Assembly (NCBI GenBank): GCA_964035545.1
Contig: OZ037770.1
Coordinates: 4,817,662-4,881,661 of the forward strand
Reading direction: 5' to 3'
DNA: 64,000 nucleotides
From: Bugula neritina
Taxonomy: Eukaryota; Bryozoa; Gymnolaemata; Cheilostomatida; Bugulidae
Shown: positions 39,301 through 51,300 of the stretch, piece after piece
Layout: each line of letters opens with the position of its first letter
Numbering within the stretch: the stretch's first letter is position 1
Made by a program: the position numbers and the translations under genes
The notes under the pieces: generated by a model
What the model was told of the DNA's origin: nothing
Databases searched by the model: none
What the model saw: only the letters and a program-made list of their open reading frames with translations

Positions 39301-42300
39301 AGACTACATATATCATACCCTTTATAATTATTACAGTCTATGCCAGCTGACTCAGTTAGAGAAACTAAAGTTAAGAGGAAATCCTCTCAACACAATACCA
39401 GAAGTTGTGTCATCACTCACATCACTTAAAGAGTTGAATATGGGGAACTGTAAATTGTCTACTCTACCTGAGAGGTTTGTGGAGCACAGTCTTTCTTGTT
39501 TCAAACACTCAAAAATTCACATGTTGTTATAATGCTTACCAAGTATTGCTAATTAGTATGTCACTATGTATTGTTGAAAAGCACAAAGCTATAAATTACA
39601 TATTTCTTGAGGCTATATTGAATTAGAGTTTCTCATTACTTGAAAATAAATATGTTTCAGTTATCTGTCATTACATTTCCTATCGCTATAAAACTTTTTT
39701 AACAAATATTATAGCATCCACTTGTAGTTTACTATAGTGTGTATTTCTCATTAAATGGTTATTAGAGCCTTCTGTACTTTACTATGAATATGCCTTAGCG
39801 TAATAAATTTGCTATTTGGATATTTTACTTGATTGAATATGCAGTGTTTGTTATGATACAATAAATTAAATATATCACATACTTCTTATTACAGCCTGAG
39901 CCAGCTGACTCAGTTAGAGAAACTAGACATAGGATGGAATCCTCTCAACACAATACCAGAAGTTGTGTCATCACTTAAAGAGTTGGATATGGAAGGCTGT
40001 AAATTATCTACTCTACCTGAGAGGTTTGTGTGTCACTACAAATTTTATATCATTTTTAACGTTCAATAATTGTTATTTTGAAGCAGAATTTCAACACAGT
40101 AACTACTACATTAAGATGTTTATACTTTTTCTCTGCAAACCCCCATACGAATCTTAACGTTTCAGAGGATATTGTCAATTAGCACACTATCAGTTGTATA
40201 GTTGATTATTATTCACACACTGAGTATATATAATAATTGAATACTTGTATGCTATTATAATAAACTGTTAACTTCTCATGCTCTGCATGTAATATGCTAC
40301 AATAAGTTGCTTGGTTGTTAAATTGTATATAGTTTTACCTGGTTGAAAACAAAATGTGAATACAGTATAAAGTTTTATGGTAATGCAGACCACATATATA
40401 TCATACACTTTATATTACAGCCTGTGTCAGCTGACTCAGTTAGAGAAACTAAACATAGGAAGTAATCCTCTCAACACAGTACCAGAAGTTGTGTCATCAC
40501 TCACCTCACTTAAAGAGTTGGATATGTGGAACTGTAGATTATCTACTCTACCTCAGAGGTTTGTGTGTTACAATAATTATTTCTTTTGTTTTAAACATTC
40601 TATATTTCACTTCTTTAATGCTTCTCAAGTAGTGTTATGCTATGATATCATATATTGCCAACGTATGTTGAAAAACATAAACATGTATTTTTTTAACTTA
40701 TCTAGTTGTTTGTCCTAATGTAGAAATAATACAATTTTATAGTGAGCCATTGTATATCCTTACATCACAATACTTTTTGTAATCAAAAATAAAGCAGGCC
40801 TCTGCAGTTTACTGACAATCATGGTAATAATCGAATCTTTCTTAGCTTCTTGCGTCAAGCACTTTGACTATCCATTACCGGAATGAATTTTTTTTCTGCA
40901 TTTCTTACTTGGCTGACTGTGCTTAGCAATATAATATGTACAGTGTATATTATTATGACACAGGAGACTACATATATCATACCCTTTATAATTATTGCAG
41001 TCTATGCCAGCTGACTCAGTTAGAGAAACTAGACATAGTAGATAATCCTCTCAACACAGTACCAGAAGTTGTGTCATCGCTCACATCACTTAAAGAGTTG
41101 GATATGAGGATCTGTGAATTATCTACTCTACCTGAGAGGTTTGTGGAACACAGTCTTTCTTGTTTCAAACATTCAATAATTCACATGTTGATATAATGGT
41201 TACCAAGTATTGCTAATTAGTATGTCACTATGTATAGTTGAAAAGCATAAAGCTATAAATTACAATTTTCTTGAGGCTATATTGTATTTGAGTTTCTCAA
41301 AACTTGAAAATAAATATGTTTCAGTTTTCTGGCATTACATTTCCTATTGCCATAAAAAGTTCTTCAACAAATACTATAGCACCGCTTGTACTTTACTAGA
41401 ATCTATTTCAGATTAAATGTCTTTTACTTTAAATATGCCTTGTCAAAATAAATTTTTTTTGCATGTTATACCATATTGAATACACCACTGTAGTATACAC
41501 AGTACATAATATTATCCTGATACAGTGGATTGCATATATTATGCACTTTATATTACAGTCTATGTCAGTTGACTCAGTTAGAGAAACTAGACATAAGAAG
41601 AAATCCTCTCAACACAGTACCAGAAGTTGTGTTATCACTCACCTCACTTAAAGAGTTGTATATGTGGAACTGTGGTTTATCTACTCTACCTCAGAGGTTT
41701 GTGTGTTACAATAATTATTTCTTTTGTTTTAAACATTCTATATTTCACTTCTTTAATGCTTATCAAGTAGTGTTATGCTATGATATCATATATTGCCAAC
41801 GTATGTTGAAAAACATAAACATGTATTTTTTTAACTTATCTAGTTGTTTGTCCTAATGTAGAAATAATACAATTTTATAGTGAGCCATTGTATATCCTTA
41901 TATCACAGAACTTTTTGTAATCAAAAATAAAGCAGCCCTCTGCAGTTTACTGACAATCATGGTAATAATCGAATCTTTCTTAGCTTCTTGCGTCAAGCAC
42001 TTTGACTATCCATTACCGGAATGAATTTCTTTTCTGAACTTTTTACCTGGTTGACTGTGCTTAGCAATATAATATGTACAGTGTATATTATTATGACACA
42101 GGAGACTACATATATCATACCCTTTATAATTATTGCAGTCTATGCCAGCTGACTCAGTTAGAGAAACTACACATAGACGGAAATCCTCTCAACACAGTAC
42201 CAGAAGTTGTGACATCACTCACATCGCTTAAAGAGTTGGATATAAAGAGCTGTGAATTATCTACTCTACCTGAGAGGTTTGTGGAACACAGTCTTTTTTT

Positions 42301-45300
42301 TTAGTTTCAAATGTTCAATAATTCACATTTTGATATAATGCTTACCAAGTATTGGGAATTAGTATGTCACTATGTATTGTTGAAAAGCATAAAGTTATAA
42401 ATTACATATTTCTTGAGGCTATATTGAATTAGAGTTTCTCATTACTTGAAAATAAATATGTTTCAGTTATCTGTCATTACATTTCCTATCGCTATAAAAC
42501 TTTTTTAACAAATATTATAGCATCCACTTGTAGTTTACTATAGTGTGTATTTCTCATTAAATGGTTATTAGAGCCTTCTGTACTTTACTATGGATATCCC
42601 TTAGCGTAATAAATTTGCTATTTGGATATTTTACTTGATTGAATATGCAGTGTTTGTTATGATACAATAAATTAAATATATCACATACTTCTTATTACAG
42701 CCTGAGCCAGCTGACTAAGTTAGAGAAACTATACATAGGAGGGAATCCTCTCAACACAGTACCAGAAGTTGTGTCATCACTCACATCACTTAAAGAGTTG
42801 AATATGCAGAGCTGTGAATTATCTACTCTACCTGAGAGGTTTGTGTGCCACAACAAGTTTTATATATCACTTTTAACATTCAATAATTGTTATTTTGAAG
42901 CAGAATTTCAACACAGTAAATACTACATTAAGATGTTTATACTTTTTCTCTGCAAAAACTACATATGAATCTCACCGTTTCTGAGGATATTGTCAATTAG
43001 CACACTATCTAGAAGTTTCCTCTGCTTCACAAGTTATTTTATAGTGTTTCTATTTCTTTTTGAATATCTCCCATGATAGGTTGACTGGGCTGTTTTTCAG
43101 AAATCGTTTTAATAACTATTTTTGTTATATTATAATTATAGCTACTTCTGTACACATAATTAGCATATATATTACATTATTATAGTATCACAGTTTCTTT
43201 TTACTGTCTAATTGAATGCACAAGTGCTATATACAGTATCTACATAATATTATCCTGATACAGTGGATAACATATATCATGCACTTTATATTACAGTCTA
43301 TGTCAGCTGACTCAGTTAGAGAAACTATACTTAGGAGATAATCCTCTCAAGACAGTACCAGAAGTTGTGTCATCACTCACATCACTTAAAGAGTTGAATA
43401 TGTGGAGGTGTGAATTATCTAATCTACCTGAAAGGTTTGTGGAACACAGTCCTTCTTGTTTCAAACACTCAATAATTCACATGTTTTTATAATGCTTACC
43501 AAGTATTGTTAATTAGTTTGACAATATGTAGTGTTGAAAAGCATAAAGCTATAAATTACAATTTTTTTGAGGCTATATGATATTAGAGTTTCTGAACACT
43601 TGAAAATAAATATGTTTCAGTTATTAGGCATTACATTTCCTATTGCTCTATAACCTTCTTTAAATAATACTATAACACCTACTTGTGGTTTACTAGAATC
43701 TATTCCCCATTACATGCTTATTAGCTTTCGGTAGTTTACTTTGAATTTGCTTTGTTGAATTAAATTTTTTTCTGAACTTTTTACCTGACTGACTGTGCTT
43801 AGCAATATAACATGTACAGTGTATATTATTATGACACAGTAGACTACATATATCATACCCTTTATAATTATTACAGTCTATGCCAGCTGACTCAGTTAGA
43901 GAAACTAAAGTTAAGAGGAAATCCTCTCAACACAATACCAGAAGTTGTGTCATCACTCACATCACTTGAAGAGTTGAATGTGGAGAAATGTGAATTATCT
44001 AATCTACCTGAGAGGTTTGTGTGTCACTACAAATTGTACATCATTTTTAACGTTCAATAGTTATTATTTTGTAGCAGAATTTCAGCACAGTAAATACTAC
44101 ATTAAGATGTTTATACTTTTTCTCTGCAAACCTCCATATGAATCTCGCCTTTACAGAGGAGATTGTCAATTAGCACACTATCTAGAAGATTCCCGACGTC
44201 ACAAATAAGTTTATAGTATTCCAATATCTTTTTTGAAATGCTTCCCATGAGAGGTTGACTAGGCTTTTCTTAAGAAATTGTTTTATCAAACCTTTTCATT
44301 ATATTATAATGATTGTTACTTCTGTACCCATAATTGGTATATATTGTAGTAATTTTAGTAATTACTAGTTTTGTGGGCTTCTAGCGAGCAATATCTTTAT
44401 ATTATCTTCCAATAATATCACGGCTTGTAACAGGAATGAATGATTTATTAATACGCAGTAAAAGTAGTAGCGAAACGATACATCCAATATCAAGGGTAAA
44501 AATATACATCTATCTTACACTAACTAGCTATCACACTCTGAGTATGGCTGCTATCTACATCCGGCGCCCTCCGCGCATTGCTGGGGGTCTCATGTGACGG
44601 ATATCGGATTGGCTGGGGAGCACGTGGGATAACATACTACACTCCCCACTACACTGCCCCCCACCCCAGCAGGAAGCCCACCATCCTGATAATACCAAAA
44701 TAAAAAAATAAAATAACAACAAAAAAACAATAAGATATCTGCATCAAAAGATCAAAATTTATACTTAGGCCAACGGTTTATTAAAAAAAAACATCTGGTT
44801 AAAATATAAAAATTAGGCACTATAAAACTAAGAGATTGTATCTGTATCAAGAGCTTTTTGTACGGCACCGAGAGATATGATGTGTAGAGAGACGGTAAGT
44901 GAGGCACCACCTGCGGCGTAGATCAGGAGGACAGCTGGAAAGAGTTAGGGACAGGGAAATAGAGAGGGGAAGGAGAACGTCATCTACGACACTGGGGTTG
45001 TCACAAAGACGGGTGTCTGGGCAATGTGGAAGGTAGACACTCAGTCTTTATCATCTCTCTTGAGCTGGGCCACAGAGTCCCGGAGAGCCTTGAGTTCAGA
45101 AGCGGCGGCTGATATCCTAGACGCCAACCTCTCTCTCTCTAGTTCATGCATCCGTTGCTCCATCTCTCTTAGATTTCTAGCAACAGAGGAGTGGCGTTTG
45201 GGGATGAAGACTGCCATCGCCACTTACGAGAGGGTCGAGGGAGACAGGTGAGGACGGGCATCATCTCTGGGGGACTTCTATCCGTTGTAAGACTACTCGG

Positions 45301-48300
45301 AGTACGATGTTGGGACGGGGCGCAGTGTGAGCGGGGGTGACAGGCGAGGTACCAGGGGCTTCCTAAGCCCAGGGGGTTTGGGGCAGGGTCCTTGGGTAAT
45401 GGCACGGGGAGCGGGAAATTCTTGGCTCAGCCGTTCGTAACGAGCAGGGTCTGAGATGAATGGCTTGATGAGGCCGAGAAAAGTAGGGAAGGAAAGCTTG
45501 TCCACATTGTAGAGATGTCCAACGTGACACTCCATAGTCTTCTGGTGACGGAGGGTGTAGTCCCTGTGGTAGCTGTACTCCCCACAGGGGCGGAAGGTGG
45601 TGATAAAATGTTGATGGATGTGTACTCGGAGGCGGCGAGGTGTGGTGAAATGCTGTTGACACAGCCGGCAGGTGGTGCAGTTGTCGTTTCCTCTATTTTG
45701 TTGAATCATGTTCTCGCTACCCTGGGTAACCCAGCTAGACCGGGTTATGAGTATCTCCGGTAGTGTAGCGGAAGTAGGTTCCGTCTCCCAAGCCATCTCC
45801 AATGGTGGCATATCATCATAGTTAGAACAGCGAGTGATATCTGAAAAAGCAGAATTATTGTTAGATCAAATTTGATCTTTACAGCATAATTCTGATGACA
45901 ATCGACTGTTACTAGTCTGAGAGTCATGCATCTTTTTGTACGGCACTCGAGAGACTGTGTTTGGACGTGTAGACTGGCTGAGAAACATAGTGTCAAGTTC
46001 CAGATCTAGTAGATCATCGGCCATTGTTATGTCCTCGTCGTCTTTCACGTTTAGCCCAGTCTCCAGCAATTGTGATTCAACCAGAGTGATAAAATCAGAA
46101 TTAACTGATGTCAGACCCGTTTCCATAGATAGGAATACTAGGGCTAGGCAGGCTTACTTTGGAACTTGGTATTTGGAATCATACTCAACGTTCAAGCTTG
46201 GATTTTAGTGGTTTTAGTATGTCTACCTTTGGTGATGTCAGCGTAAAAAAAGACTGGACAGCGTGTTTATTTCGCATGACTAGAACTGTTTGCCTCGGGC
46301 GCAATAATTCCACCTAATACTCCGCCCTCGCAAAAGTTGATATTTTCGCGGTGTTCACAACTTCCTTCGTTTCGCTACCAGTCTCTCAGTACCGCACCCA
46401 GCTTGGCCTTCATGTCTGCCGCTTGTAACGCAGTCGCATACGAAGTCTCAAATATACTAGGGGTTGCCTAGTACGTTGTCCACTTTCCAAGGGAAGTGGT
46501 GTACTAATTGGGGGAGATGGTGTAGTCACTGCTCGTGGCGGTGTACTCACTGGTGGACTGTTATGTTCCATCGGTGGCGTTTCCGGCCTACTATTGACTG
46601 CTGTATTATTTTCAAGATTTCCGGATACAGCCCTCCCCCGGGGGGTTTTGCAATTCCGGAGCTGAAACAGGTTCCGGAAGTGGTGGCGTTAGACTTGGCG
46701 CTGGGGGTGGTGGGCGCACTTCTGGTAACGGAAGTGGTCCTTCCTGCCTCACCAAGTCTTCTGCCCGCGGCATGACCACTTCATACTCTGGTTCATGTCG
46801 CCGCCGCCCACGTGTTGCTGTCTGCCTCCTGGGCTCTAACAACCGGGGGGGGGAGGGTTCTCCTGCCGCACCTGGGCTAGCCCAATACAGCTTCAAGCGA
46901 GCCTCATTCTGAATAGACACCTGTCCTGAGCGCTCAAGCTTGTAGGTGTGATTGGGCATCACTTCAACTACCGCGTAGGGTCCCACGAACTTAGGCTGTA
47001 GCTTAGCCGCCTGTCCTTGACGCCTACGGTAGTTGACCATCCACACCCAGTCTCTAACTTTGTAGAAGGGGGGTTCCTCGGAGTCTTCTTTTCGCACCTG
47101 CCACTGAATTTCCCGTAGTATTGTGTGTGCGACCTTCATTTGCTTTACCAATTTGCTGACATACTCGTGGATGGAGTAGTCCTGCTCAGGAATGTGGTAG
47201 GTGAGGTCATCTGGCACCCTAGTCTTTTGAACGAGCATCAGGAGGTTAGGGGTCTCACCAGTACTGGTGTGCGGTGTGTTACGATAGGCCCGCAAGACTT
47301 GCGGCAACACCGTATCCTATTCCTTCTGACTCCGGCTGAGGAGAAGACTGTGGAGTGCATCGCCCAGCATCCGGTTGTTGCGCTCCACCACTCCGTTTTC
47401 CTGGGGGTAGTATGGAGTGGTCCTGCTTTAATTTACTCCTCAGAGGCAGCAAAGATCGCTCATCAGCTGAGACTAAAATTGAGCCCCCTGGTCCGAATGT
47501 ATATGCTCAGGCAAGCCAAAATAGCAGAATACATGTTGGTCCAGCACCCTGGCCACTGTTGGAGCGGACGCATCTGGGATAGCCAGAGCGTCTGCCTACC
47601 TAGTGAAGTGGTCGGTTAATACTAGGATCCAACTGTTTCCTCTGGAGGTTAGGGGCATGGGTCCGACCAGGTTGACAGCCACCACTTGCCACGGCCTTCC
47701 AGCATATAGCCTCCACCGTCCCGCTTCACCAAGGAGACGACCATGCTTGCTGGCCTGGCAGATTTCGCACTGTCTTACTCTGATTCGTACATCACGCTCC
47801 ATGCTAGGCCAGTACCACCGAAGTTGTAATTTGGTCTGCACCCTCTGGACTCCTGCGTGAGCCTGTTTGTGGGTGTTCCATACTAACTCCCGGCGGATAG
47901 CAGCTGGGCAGACTACCCTCTTCTTCTCGGGGTGTCTGTTGCTTGCGGCCAATGTCATGGTCAGCAGATAATCCGGCCCGATCCGCAGGGAGTTCCAACG
48001 TTAACAATACAGCCGTAATTCGGCGCTTCTCTGCCTCAGCTTTTCTTCATTGGGTCGTCGCCCCTCCTTCTTGGCTTGGTACACGTCGGCTACCACTCCC
48101 AGAGGGTTTCCCTGGAGTTTCCGTAGCTCCCTAACGTTACTGGCCAAGACAGGGTTGGCGCGGAGGTTTTGTACTACCTTCGGAGGCGTACCTGCCTTCT
48201 GTTGGAGTTGACCCTGGTCCCAGTCATACTCTATCTCAGGGTGGTCCAGTGCCGTCAACTAGGACCGCAGGGGACTTCCATCCCTCTTCTCAATGTTGAG

Positions 48301-51300
48301 ACACTGCCTACACCCTTCGTCTGGTCGCCGGCTCAGTCCGTCTGCATTGCCGTGCTTCTTACCGGGTCGATGTTTGATCCGGTAAAATAACTCGGCCAGG
48401 ACCTCGAGCCATCTCGCGACCTGGCTAGACAGTTCTGCTCTCTCGCACAACCAAATCACAGAGGTGTGGTCCGTACGCAGCCGGAACTTCTGGCCGTATA
48501 GATAAGGTCTAAAGGTCTTCACTGACTTGATTAATGCCAGCAGTTTCTTGCGGGTAGTGCAGAAATGTCGTTCAGTGGGTGAGAGAGACTTGCTGTAGTA
48601 GGCTACTACTACTTCACTACGTTCCTGCACTTGCGACAGCACAGCGCCAACATTCTGGTCACTGGCGTCCGTGTCTAGGATATACTCCAGAGCGAAGTTT
48701 GGGTAGGCCAAGATAGGAGCCTCCAGCAGACGGCCCTTGAGGCAGTCGAACGCCCTCTGTTTGACGGAAGTCCACTTCCAGGTCACCCCCTTTGCGGTGA
48801 GCCGATTTAACGGCTGTGCCACCCCTGCAAAGTCTGGTATGTATTGCCTGTAATACCCTACCAGCCCCAGGAAAGCCTGAAGTCCGGTCAAATCGGGGGG
48901 GTAACCCAGTTTTCCACAGCTCGTACTTTTTCAGGATCAGTCGCCACGTAATGACGGCCGACGATGTGCCCCAGGTACCTCACCTCCGGCTGCAAGAGAG
49001 CGCACTTGGAGGGTTTGAGCTTCAGGTTGGCACCTCTGAGTCGTTCAAACACCTCCCGCAGACAACTGACGTGTGTCTGGAAGTCTGGGGAGATCACGAT
49101 GACTTCATTGAGGTAGAGTAGCAGTGTCTTCCAGTGGAGCCCACTGAGGACCTGTTCCATGAGCCTCTGAAATGTGGCAGGGGCGGAGGTCAACCCAAAG
49201 GGTAGTACTTTCCACTTCCACAATCCGTCCCGTGTGAGAAACACCGCCTTCTCCTGGGCGTCGGGACTCAGAGGGACCTGCCAACAACCGCTCAGCAAGT
49301 TTAGTGTACTAAAGTACTTGCTGCCGGCCAGGGCGTCCAGAGATTCATCAATCCGGGGTAAAGGATAGGCGTCCTGTATGGTTACGCTATTTAGTTTGCG
49401 GTAGTCCACGCGGAACCGCCAACTGCCGTCTTTCTTCTGGACCAGGACAACCGGCGAGCTTAATTCACTATGTGCTGGCTCCTTCTCTTTTTCCGGCCCC
49501 AACCTCCTCATGGGTTGCCAGGTAGGGAGAGTCCCCGCAGCCAACGGTATCTCATGACAGACAGCTCTAGTCAGGCCCAAGTCATGATCTCCGCTGCTGA
49601 ACACTTCGTTGTACTCGCATAGCAACTTGGCCATAGCCTGTCGCTCCCCGTTGCTCGCGCAGCTATCACAGGACGACTTGTACAACTCTTGGACATGTAG
49701 CGGGACGGTCCCCCGCCCTGGAGACGGGCGCTGTTGGGGACCTTCCGTCGCATCTCCCAGCGACGGCCCTATATCCTTTTCCTGAACAGAATGGAAACGG
49801 TCCAGTACGGACCCTGATGGTAGCTTTACCGCTTCTGAGAAGGGGTTGACACACTGTATCAAGATTTCTCCTCATTCAGTCAGCCGGTTAAGACTACTGG
49901 CGAGTTGGAATCTTGCGAGCGCGCCTTCGACAACTCCCAACCCAGAGATCTGGCTACTGTTTACTCTACAGTAAATGGTAGCCCGGGTACGGCCTGGTAT
50001 TGTACAGTTCCGTATTACCTGCACGCCTCCCACTAGGGGACGGCCAGACTTGTCGACACAAGTGAGCTCCTTGCCGGCCATCAGTATAGCTGACTTGTTA
50101 AAGTCAATGCGGCAACCATGTCGCTTCAAGAATGGCATCCCTAGTATAGCATCCTCCTCGAGTTGGCTGATGACGAAGGTTTCCTGGGTGGCCTGGTCGC
50201 GAACGCGCCCAGTCAGCTCTATTATACCGTAGAATGGGATCCGCGACCCGTCTGCAAGGGTGCCAGGTTCCCCGGTATAGGAAGCTAATTCTCTCCTCTC
50301 CTTAGAGGGAAGAGCGTCAAAGACCCGACGGCTGAGGAGATTCGTGGTACACCCGGAGTCTAACAAGAAAGTGACAGACCTGCCGGCCACCTTCCTGGTA
50401 AGAAATAGCTGTCTCCATGTGGTTGTACCCTTACTCCCCCAGCGTGCTCGGTCTCGGCCTGGTGGGGCAGTGCCCGTTTCGCCCGCGGTTTTCGGGGCCT
50501 CTTAGGGCGAGGTTTTCTCCGCGGAGGGGCGATTAGTTCCCCTCCGATGTCCGGATGGACCTTGCCAGCCGGCTCCATCTCTGGTAGCCAGCTGAAGCGG
50601 TTAGCGAGAGGCAGTGTGAATGGTTCCAGTCGCCCCTCTGGTCAACTGGTCCAACGGGGTGCCTGCCACTCGTGGGGGGTATACCGCGCTGTCCGTACGA
50701 ACGCCCTGCGGTATCCACCTCGTGGTTCCTTCATTCTCGGCCTGCGGGGTTTGGAGGCGTCCGCGAGCCGTTGAAGTTTAATCGTTTCCCATATAGTGGG
50801 CAACTCGAGCAGAGATTTCCTCGTGTGCCGCATCTTCAACATAAAGCAGCTGGCCTCAGAACCTCTACCCTCGGCCTCAAAGGTCCTTGGGTGGGTTCTG
50901 TGGGGTTGGCACGGGCTAGGATCGCCACCAACTGTTCTAACATGGCTATCATGCGGTCCACCTCCGCTTCAAGAGGAAGGGTGGTGGTGGCGGCAGCCAC
51001 TTGGACTGGATGGTCCGGTCCCGAAGTGATTTGTTGGGAACTCACTTTAGCTCGGTAGAATTGTTTGGCCAAGATATAGGCCTCACCTTCATGCAGTGCA
51101 TTCTCTATCGTAGTCACCCCTCTTGCATGAAGCTGGTGGTGGAAACCCAAATCATTGAGGGACTGTACAAAGGCGTCATAGGTGTAGTGTTCCCGGTGTG
51201 TTTCTGGCAAGTTGCTGTATGCGATCTGTGCCAGTCTCTTCACTAGGGTAGCATGATCCTGTAGTGGTGTGCGCGCTTCTTAGTGCAACCTTTGTAAACG

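Noticed and set aside
35339-44014. CRISPR-like look of evenly spaced repeats
   Set aside because: The repeats are 138 bp, coding and flanked by splice sites; spacers are long and themselves repeated. This is an exon array in an animal gene.
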